Of a stretch of 51,740 nt of DNA, positions 34,929 to 41,364 are shown in pieces. Each line of letters opens with the position of its first letter. Position 1 is the first letter of the stretch. The notes under the pieces were generated by a model. That model was given only the letters and a program-made list of their open reading frames with translations. It was not told the origin of the DNA and did not search any database. Source of the stretch: an uncultured Prevotellaceae bacterium (GTDB lineage Bacteria; Bacteroidota; Bacteroidia; Bacteroidales; Bacteroidaceae); contig CALDLA010000169.1 of assembly GCA_937898415.1 (NCBI GenBank), positions 1 to 51,740 on the forward strand, written 5' to 3'. The translations under genes were made by a program, and so were the position numbers.

Positions 34929-37670
34929 TCATTTATTTAAATAACCTTTCTCAAATGCACTTGGATAAAGGAACTTCGACTCACGGTCTCTGAATCTGAC
35001 AATGAGATATTTTTCATTGAGCGAAACAATGACTCCCTCGCCAAGACTCTTATGCACTACTTTGTCACCCACACTCAGACCTTCCCAAGGCTTAACCTCA
35101 GGCTCTTCTTGAATGTTTGGAACAATTTGCTCTTCGTCTTGAGAAATGACATTATCGGTCTCATCATTCTTCTCTTCAGTTATTTCCTTCACGGTATCCC
35201 ATCCACCAATAATCTTGCCTGTATGCTTGTCTATTCCAGCATAATTCAGCGACGAGTCTTCATACCGTTTGAACTTATAGACAGCGTCGTTCATCAAGTC
35301 ACTATTAAACACCCCGAGACTTACCAACAAGCTAAAATCATCAAGCGTCAGACCTGTCACCTTCCTGAACAGCTCTGGCTCCAATTGCATGATTACATCT
35401 TTCAGGCTGTACTCGCGGAAGTCTGTCAAATACATAAACACGGGAATACGGGTGGCAAACTTGATGAGTTTTTCCTGTATCTCCTTGCGCTTGCTTTTAT
35501 ATTCCTTCTCTTCTTCTGTGAGCTCTTTCTTTTCCTTTGGTGTCAGGCTTTCACCTTTCTCTTTCTTCGTATTCTTTACATGTTCCGACTTGTTGATGAT
35601 GGTCTCTATGTCGCTGTTCAGGTTACGGAATCCCTCAATATTCATCAGAGCCTTCATCGCCTCCGGGTTGTTCATCAGCCGCTGAAGTGTAGCATTATCA
35701 ACATTCACCAATACGGCACTCTCCCAACGGCGGGCAAGCAATGTGGCCGTTGTGCCGCTCATGGCCATATCCAATACTCCGGCAGCATCAATCTCTTTCA
35801 TTGAGGAACCATCGAATGCCAATATCGGCAGGAACTTGATAAACTCTTCAACCTTCTTCTCTGGGTTACTTTCCTCGACATTCAGCTGACAGCTATATTC
35901 TTCTACCTGACGAAGAGCACGATTAGGAGCAAAGTCAAAAACGTAGCAGAGTGGTTTCAGTATAACCTCCTTACCCCATTCGTCTTTGGTAGTCCAAGGC
36001 GACTGTACTCGGAACGCAGCCTGGAAATAGGTCTCAGGTGATGTAGTATTGCGAAGCATCAGGATGCCTGTCCACGGCTTTACCGTCACACCTGTCGACA
36101 GCTTTCCGCACGACAGCGTAATAGTCTTCGTCTGTTGTGGATCTCCCATCGCATTATATACAGGCTCGACAGCCTTGGCTCCCATACCCGCTTCATTACC
36201 GGCTGCAACTATCACTTGATAGTCATCAAAGAATCGGTTATTTCGCTTCCTCAACAACTTGCCCATAGCCTTACATGCTGCCACAGACGGCATAAACCAA
36301 TAGGTGTGTTGCAAATAACTGAGCAGCCGACTGTCTGAGAATGGCATTGGTGGTTTCTCTGTCCCCAGCTTCAGTTCCGTGACAATATCATCTGCAAAGC
36401 TACCGCGAATCAAGTCAAGCCATTTCTGCACATATTCTTCATGGATAAAGCCACTATCGTCTGCACGGAAAAACTCATTGAGGTCAAATTCGTCGAACTC
36501 TCCTTGGGATGCTATTTGTCGTATGCTATCCGGCAGCTGATAGGTGAGCATCACCATCTTAGGCAACTGTGCGTAGGGATTATGTTCGCCCTTCCATTTC
36601 TCCTTTGCAGCCTGCTCATCACTATATGTCCAGTTGTATATCTGATCCTCGATGAACTCACCGGTAGAAATGGCACGGAAGGGTGTACCAGACAGATACA
36701 GATAGGCCCCTGTGCGCAGAGGCATCAATCCCTCGTCATAGATTTCACGGGCTTCCAACTCACGTACATTGTCAGCATCCTCGCTGATGATAGCACCCAT
36801 CTCTTCTGCCCGTTTCAAGGCTGGGTCTTTCTTGTCGTAGAAGTTCTTGGCGTTCTTGCCCCATGCTCCGTAGTGATACTCGTCGAGTACGATGCAGTCC
36901 CAGTTCACGGTCTGTATCCACTCGTTAGTGGCCTTAATGCCGCCAACAGCATTCTTGCCCAATACGTCTTGGAACGAGGCGAAGCATACAAACGGCTTCC
37001 GTTCGTTCACATAGTTAAACTCTCGGTCATCCTGTTTTTGGCAGAACTGCCAGCCTTCAAAGTCCTTATGAGTCAGTAAGTCTTCCTCCCATGCCGTCTT
37101 TACGGCAGGCTTGAAGGTCAGCACCAGCACCTTCGTCCATCCCATCTTTAAAGCCAACTGATAGGTGGTAAAAGTCTTACCGAAGCGCATCTTAGCATTC
37201 CACAGGAAATGGGGAATCAGCCCTCGGTTATCCGGGTCTTTCTTGAAAGCCGTGAAGTAGTCTGAGGTTTTCTTAACGGCTCTTGCCTGTTCCGGTCGCA
37301 TGGGGAAGTTGTAGATTCGATCCACCATAGTGTTCTTTCCCTCCATAGCAGCAGCAATAGCACGCTCTACTTTATATGCATCGCATACAAACCACTCGCC
37401 TTCGGGATTTCTCACGTGGTCTTTTCGCAGGATGCTGTGTATCAGATGGTCATCAAACGATGTCCCGTCATGCCTCATGGCTGGTCGTGCCAGCACGATG
37501 CGATACGGAATGTTGCCCGTCTTGTTCTGCTCTTTGACGCGGGTCTCCACATCGCGTGTGGTATAGCCCACTTTAAGCATACCCTTATGTGCCGGTACTC
37601 CTATATGTTCGTAGGCATATATGGTAGGAGTCTCTGCGACCTTGTTCCTCAGTAAATCATTAGTTGCCAT
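34929..37670 (-). CDS. GIY-YIG nuclease-SF2 helicase fusion, restriction subunit
   Basis: A 913-residue protein, probably the DNA-cleaving/translocating subunit of a restriction system. Residues 1-115 look like a T5orf172/MUG113-type GIY-YIG nuclease (TIYAYEHIG, LKVGYTTRDVETRVKEQ, HLIHSILR, EGEWFVC with the catalytic Glu). The SF2 helicase follows: motif I NAKMRFGKTFTTYQL (~160), motif II DEYH (~263), motif III YLSGTPFRA (~325), with later motifs TLSCGKLSTGVTVKPW and FQAAFRVQSPW. A charged linker (EKGESLTPKEKKELTEEEKE) and a C-terminal UvrD-like SH3 segment (GDKVVHKSLGEGVIVSLNEK) end the protein. It starts 3 bp after the methyltransferase stop. Type III-like or type I-like classification is not secure. 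Confidence 0.88.
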   Translation of the reverse strand: MATNDLLRNKVAETPTIYAYEHIGVPAHKGMLKVGYTTRDVETRVKEQNKTGNIPYRIVLARPAMRHDGTSFDDHLIHSILRKDHVRNPEGEWFVCDAYKVERAIAAAMEGKNTMVDRIYNFPMRPEQARAVKKTSDYFTAFKKDPDNRGLIPHFLWNAKMRFGKTFTTYQLALKMGWTKVLVLTFKPAVKTAWEEDLLTHKDFEGWQFCQKQDDREFNYVNERKPFVCFASFQDVLGKNAVGGIKATNEWIQTVNWDCIVLDEYHYGAWGKNAKNFYDKKDPALKRAEEMGAIISEDADNVRELEAREIYDEGLMPLRTGAYLYLSGTPFRAISTGEFIEDQIYNWTYSDEQAAKEKWKGEHNPYAQLPKMVMLTYQLPDSIRQIASQGEFDEFDLNEFFRADDSGFIHEEYVQKWLDLIRGSFADDIVTELKLGTEKPPMPFSDSRLLSYLQHTYWFMPSVAACKAMGKLLRKRNNRFFDDYQVIVAAGNEAGMGAKAVEPVYNAMGDPQQTKTITLSCGKLSTGVTVKPWTGILMLRNTTSPETYFQAAFRVQSPWTTKDEWGKEVILKPLCYVFDFAPNRALRQVEEYSCQLNVEESNPEKKVEEFIKFLPILAFDGSSMKEIDAAGVLDMAMSGTTATLLARRWESAVLVNVDNATLQRLMNNPEAMKALMNIEGFRNLNSDIETIINKSEHVKNTKKEKGESLTPKEKKELTEEEKEYKSKRKEIQEKLIKFATRIPVFMYLTDFREYSLKDVIMQLEPELFRKVTGLTLDDFSLLVSLGVFNSDLMNDAVYKFKRYEDSSLNYAGIDKHTGKIIGGWDTVKEITEEKNDETDNVISQDEEQIVPNIQEEPEVKPWEGLSVGDKVVHKSLGEGVIVSLNEKYLIVRFRDRESKFLYPSAFEKGYLNK

Positions 37671-37673
37671 AAG

Positions 37674-39248
37674 CTATTCCATTGGGCGTATCATAGATTC
37701 GATAAATGCTATCTCGTCTTCCTTCAAGTCGTACTTCTTGTAGAGCATCTCGTCAGTCCAAGGATGAGAGAAGTCTTGGAGAGGAACGAATTGGTAAACA
37801 TCACGAGAAGCATCTTGAGTTTTTTTCTTTATAGAAACCATATATCGGAAGAAGCAAGTCTTTATATATGTGATTATATTCTCACATTCTTGTTTTGAAA
37901 AGTTATGTTTTTTTGGATCATATCCTAAACAAAGATAAGTATATGAACAAACACTATTAGGCTCTCCATAAAAAGGATGCCCCAAAACGTCAGGATCTGT
38001 GCCAGAACCTCCCGCTTTAGGTATAAAAACTTTATTGAGAGGGAGAGCTTGTTTCCCTTTTGGTATATCTGTTTCTTTTATCCACCCATATCCACAAGTT
38101 TCAAGTCTCTTGTTAAGATAATATTTTATAGAGTGACTATTATCCTTTTGGGTAACGTATCCTTTCCAATTAGAACTTAATACCTCATCCTTATCAAAGA
38201 AATGCTTCGGGCTTACAATATTATAGAAAGAATCTTTAATAAAGTATTCACCTTCGACAGCTACAACTTTCTCTATAATCTTTAATGCAAAAGAGTCTCT
38301 TATAACAATTCCTGCTCCAACACTATCAAGGAAATCATTGCGTTCATATGTAATATCACCTTGATGAAGTGTATAGTGACATTTCCCAACGTACATTTGT
38401 GAATATAAGAAATAATTTACCCCACCTTTTATTTCAACACCCGAAAAGCATTCACCTGCATCGAGGAAATCATGGAGCTCGACAAAGTGATTGCTTTGAA
38501 TCATTTTATCTACCCAGTCATCTGATACCCCTTGGCCTGCTTTCGTCATCCATCTGCTTGGAGTAATCATACAGATGTATTTTGGAGCCAACTTACATGC
38601 TTGCTCAACAAACAATGGGTATATAGCAGAAGCAAATGCGCCATTGTTTTCCGTTTTCTCTGTTGCTTTGCTAAGTTGATACGGCGGATTGCCAACGATT
38701 ACGTCGAATTTCATATTTGGAAAGAATTGTTTGGGATTATCTGTGTGAATAAACATATAGGCATATTGCTCTGCCTCGGAGCCTCTGTCATAGACCGCTT
38801 GGGCGGCACCGCAATACTTGCACTTGCTGTTAACCCATGTATGCTTAATGTTTTTATATAGGATGTTGCCACTTTGGGTGGGAAATTTACTGATACTATA
38901 CTTACCACTGGCATCCTTTGAGCAATATACCGAGCGACGGGCCAACAGCGAAGTCAGTTCTGTGATGGCGATGCCGAACACCTGTTTTTGAAGTATATGG
39001 TCAATACGTTCCTGTCGGTCTGGAATCTTTTTCTCCAATCCTTTATTCAACCGTTTCACTATCTCACGGAGAAAAACGCCGCTCTTGGTAAAGGGGTCAA
39101 GAAACGTAGTGTTCGGATTTTGGAAGAGTTCCTGTGGCAACAGATCGAGCATCTTATTTGCCAGTTCGGGAGGTGTAAACACCTCGTCATTGCTCAGGTT
39201 GGCCAGACAATTGAGCACATCTGGATTATAGTTTTGGTTTCCGTTCAT
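37674..39248 (-). CDS. Adenine-specific DNA methyltransferase (Eco57I/N6 type)
   Basis: A 524-residue methyltransferase. It begins with DEVFTPPELANKMLDLLPQ, has motif I FLDPFTKSGVFLREIV (~50-65), and the catalytic NPPY in VIVGNPPYQLS (~185), which is typical for N6-adenine methylation. A short CKYCG near 140 may bind metal. The C-terminal half (about 240-520), with ESN-type loops, probably reads the target sequence. The gene is clearly more AT-rich than the surface-protein genes to its left, suggesting horizontal acquisition. It lies between two restriction-system genes with 3-bp gaps on both sides. Confidence 0.9.
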   Translation of the reverse strand: MNGNQNYNPDVLNCLANLSNDEVFTPPELANKMLDLLPQELFQNPNTTFLDPFTKSGVFLREIVKRLNKGLEKKIPDRQERIDHILQKQVFGIAITELTSLLARRSVYCSKDASGKYSISKFPTQSGNILYKNIKHTWVNSKCKYCGAAQAVYDRGSEAEQYAYMFIHTDNPKQFFPNMKFDVIVGNPPYQLSKATEKTENNGAFASAIYPLFVEQACKLAPKYICMITPSRWMTKAGQGVSDDWVDKMIQSNHFVELHDFLDAGECFSGVEIKGGVNYFLYSQMYVGKCHYTLHQGDITYERNDFLDSVGAGIVIRDSFALKIIEKVVAVEGEYFIKDSFYNIVSPKHFFDKDEVLSSNWKGYVTQKDNSHSIKYYLNKRLETCGYGWIKETDIPKGKQALPLNKVFIPKAGGSGTDPDVLGHPFYGEPNSVCSYTYLCLGYDPKKHNFSKQECENIITYIKTCFFRYMVSIKKKTQDASRDVYQFVPLQDFSHPWTDEMLYKKYDLKEDEIAFIESMIRPME

Positions 39249-39251
39249 AAA

Positions 39252-40109
39252 CTATTGTTTTATCAAATCAACGTATCTTACTTCTTTGTCTTCATCCCAG
39301 TCGCGAATGACGCAGTAAGTGGTAAACATATCGGGAATGGGATTGTCAAGTAATTCACCTGGAGAAGGATAGTCGGGTGGCACACCACGAAGACCGTCCA
39401 TCTGCCACAGGTTCCACGAAATGATGTCTGCTATTTCGTGGATGTTTGCCTCCGCAGGATGCTCACCAAACTTCGACTGGTAGTAATCAATAAAGGTAAA
39501 GAGCAGAGATTGGCGGGCCAGCAACAGATTATCCCCCTGCCACTCATAGCCGTAGGTGCTCTGATAGGCTATCCGTGCCCACTCCAACCATTCTTCTTTT
39601 GTCTCGGTCTTATCGTTTACCAAGCGTAACTTACGGTCGAGCAGTCCAATACGTTTTTCCAAAGGAATTGATTCGCCAGTAGCAGCATCGTAGCGACTCA
39701 CCAGATAAGGTGCTTCACCACAAGTAATCTCTAAGCAAGTAAGGCGTACATAGTCCTGCCAAGTCATATCGTTGGGCAAGGCATCTTCGACCAAATTGTT
39801 CTGGGCATCGCAGATCCACGAAGGTGTAAACACCTCTGCCATATCCTTGGAACGGTCTGTCTGATTCTCTTTAGATTTGAACACACGAGGACGGATTACC
39901 ATTCCATGCTCGCCCATAATCAGTTCAGGCAGAATCTCCGAATGATAATCGTATCCACTTCCAAGCGCCTCATAGTCATGAGTAGCCCAGAAGATTTTCT
40001 TTCCTGTGGTATGGTCGCGCAGGAGTGTAGCCAACACTTCCGGCGACAGTCCCAGCAGGTCGTCCTCACTGATATCAATACAGGAAGGACCAGTCTCTTT
40101 GTCTGGCAT
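39252..40109 (-). CDS. Restriction-modification accessory subunit, methyltransferase-like without NPPY
   Basis: A 285-residue protein, first gene of the restriction operon. It carries AEVFTPSWICDAQNN, the same FTP start motif as adenine methyltransferases, and LEITCGEAPYLVSRYD, which resembles a SAM-binding motif I. There is no (N/D)PP(Y/F), so it probably cannot methylate alone. AYQSTYGYEWQGDNLLLARQ is a strongly family-like segment. Homologues are usually annotated as restriction endonuclease subunit M. Its ATG (40107-40109) is 5 bp beyond the foot of a long hairpin in the leader, suggesting translation control. Confidence 0.8.
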   Translation of the reverse strand: MPDKETGPSCIDISEDDLLGLSPEVLATLLRDHTTGKKIFWATHDYEALGSGYDYHSEILPELIMGEHGMVIRPRVFKSKENQTDRSKDMAEVFTPSWICDAQNNLVEDALPNDMTWQDYVRLTCLEITCGEAPYLVSRYDAATGESIPLEKRIGLLDRKLRLVNDKTETKEEWLEWARIAYQSTYGYEWQGDNLLLARQSLLFTFIDYYQSKFGEHPAEANIHEIADIISWNLWQMDGLRGVPPDYPSPGELLDNPIPDMFTTYCVIRDWDEDKEVRYVDLIKQ

Positions 40110-40114
40110 TCTTT

Positions 40115-40411
40115 GCGCTTATAGCTATTGGCAAAAGCACTTATCGGAATCTTTGGGCCTTCTTTACGTCAAGACCTCTACACACGAAAGAAGCGTGTCC
40201 GCTCCTTACCGAATGTAGAGGCCCTGAGAAAGCCCAGTAGAATGATAAGTGACGTCCACGCTATAAGCGCGAACAAATCACAATTATCGTTGTTCTACTT
40301 GGAGTAAGAAATTTCTCAGGTTTCTACATTCTCCTAATAACTGCTATTGTCGTTATTGTTTAACCCTCAATGTCGCACCGGCACCTCCGCTGAGGCTATG
40401 CGCCGATGTTC
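40115..40411 (-). ncRNA. Structured leader RNA of the restriction operon
   Basis: Reading leftward from the promoter at 40449-40418, about 300 nt lie before the first start codon without any good ORF. A nested rod is possible: P1 GCGCTTATAGC/GCTATAAGCGC (40260-40270 with 40115-40125, 11 bp), P2 CACTTATC/GATAAGTG (40244-40251 with 40138-40145), P3 (40227-40235 with 40155-40163), P4 (40215-40221 with 40175-40181), P5 (40194-40198 with 40182-40186). A competing helix pairs 40312-40331 with 40211-40231 (18 paired bases) and would break P3 and P4. A further GC-rich hairpin (CCTC-AGCG-GAGG) is near the 5' end. It could be a regulatory leader or an independent RNA (a 6S-like rod cannot be excluded). 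Confidence 0.65.
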
Positions 40412-40417
40412 AAGGGA

Positions 40418-40449
40418 CAAAGATAGTAATAAAGTTTGAAACTAACAAA
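40418..40449 (-). promoter_or_regulatory. Promoter of the restriction operon
   Basis: On the minus strand TTTG (40449-40446), 20 bp, TATCTTTG (40425-40418): a full Bacteroidota consensus. Transcription would start near 40411. Confidence 0.88.
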
Positions 40450-40556
40450 TATTTCCAGATTTTTCTATCAGAAAAGATGGAGAACGGCTAAATGTTAAAT
40501 GGGAGTTGCGATAAAATAAGGCTTTGAGTGGCCAAGCGTTAAAGAATTAACATTTG

Positions 40557-40588
40557 AATGGGACGACAGGAAGTTGTCCCATTTTTAT
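40557..40588 (+). terminator. Hairpin with T-run (AATGGGACGAC/GTTGTCCCATT)
   Basis: An 11-bp stem with loop AGGAA followed by TTTTTATTT. No gene upstream on the + strand needs it (40430-40556 holds no ORF I can support), so it may be a relic or block stray transcripts from the restriction promoter region. Confidence 0.7.
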
Positions 40589-40601
40589 TTGAGGTCAATA
40601 T

Positions 40602-40609
40602 TATCTTTG
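40602..40609 (+). promoter_or_regulatory. -7 promoter element (TATCTTTG) for the small protein gene
   Basis: TATCTTTG with no well-spaced TTTG (the nearest, 40588-40591, is only 10 bp away and belongs to the hairpin tail; TTG 40574-40576 is 25 bp away). The 190-bp stretch to the ATG at 40802 holds no ORF I would defend. Confidence 0.6.
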
Positions 40610-40801
40610 CAGGCGAGAGCTTCGCCGAAAAAATTGGGGAAAGTATGCCCTCACATGAGGACAACCCTACAGAACGACGAAGCTATGATGACGCTCTTTA
40701 TAAGCACCTTTGCCAGCATCGTTTTTGTGTGGGTTCACCATGCCCTTGCACCTGCGACGTATGCAGAGTATATTCCAACAAATAACAACACAAAAACGAT
40801 T

Positions 40802-41251
40802 ATGACAAAGAAAAAGGAGAGCACAGGTCAAGAGAGAAGAAACGAATTCCCCAAGGGAATGCGTTTGTATGATTTGGTAAAAAAGGAATACCGTAGTGAA
40901 TTACGGGAGTTGGTTAAGAACCTACGTCAGTGGCTTATTGACGGGGAGAATACTGATTGGAGAAAGATCAAGCGGATAGACATTGACAAATCGAAGATCA
41001 AGCATTCCCGACGTTGTAAAGATGAGAACAACATAATCACAAAAGATGAGTTTATTGAGATAATCTCAGAGTTCCTATTCAGCATTGGCAGGGGCAAGGG
41101 TTTGAATATGTCGTTGGAGGCTTTCATCCGATATCTCGCATCACCGAAACATAGCAATTTTGGAATGCAGGTCAACTCACTTACCACAAAGATTCACAGG
41201 CAGTTAGCCTATCTTGAAAGTAAGAAAAAGTTAGTAGCACTTAAAGAATAA
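40802..41251 (+). CDS. Hypothetical 149-residue protein upstream of the primase-helicase
   Basis: A basic, helical protein (MTKKKESTGQERRNEFPKGM; KEYRSELRELVKNLRQWL; DEFIEIISEFLFSIGRGKGL; SLTTKIHRQLAYLESKKKLV). The frame is open from 40574, but that start lies upstream of the -7 box at 40602, so ATG 40802 is preferred. The C-terminal half has a faint likeness to the C-terminal region of RteC-type regulators of Bacteroides conjugative elements (my impression only). It has its own promoter and is followed, 113 bp later, by a primase-helicase, with which it probably forms a mobile-element or accessory module. Confidence 0.65.
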   Translation: MTKKKESTGQERRNEFPKGMRLYDLVKKEYRSELRELVKNLRQWLIDGENTDWRKIKRIDIDKSKIKHSRRCKDENNIITKDEFIEIISEFLFSIGRGKGLNMSLEAFIRYLASPKHSNFGMQVNSLTTKIHRQLAYLESKKKLVALKE

Positions 41252-41275
41252 AAGGACTTAAGTATAATTAAGTAG

Positions 41276-41308
41276 TTTGGAGTCGTAATAGAAACGTTAC
41301 TATCTTTG
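41276..41308 (+). promoter_or_regulatory. Bacteroidota-type promoter for the primase-helicase
   Basis: TTTG 41276-41279, 21 bp, TATCTTTG 41301-41308. The leader before the ATG pair at 41365 is AT-rich, without clear structure. Confidence 0.82.
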
Positions 41309-41364
41309 CACTGTCAAATTAAAAATGAGAATAATGAAAAGTAAAACCAATACAAACATATATA

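Noticed and set aside
40115..40411. Retron msr-msd or tmRNA
   Set aside because: No reverse transcriptase follows and no tmRNA tag frame or tRNA-like ends are visible; the position before a start codon fits a leader better.
40574..40801. N-terminal extension of the small protein at 40802 (start at 40574)
   Set aside because: It starts inside the hairpin tail and upstream of the -7 box at 40602, so it could not be on the transcript; its residues also look non-coding.
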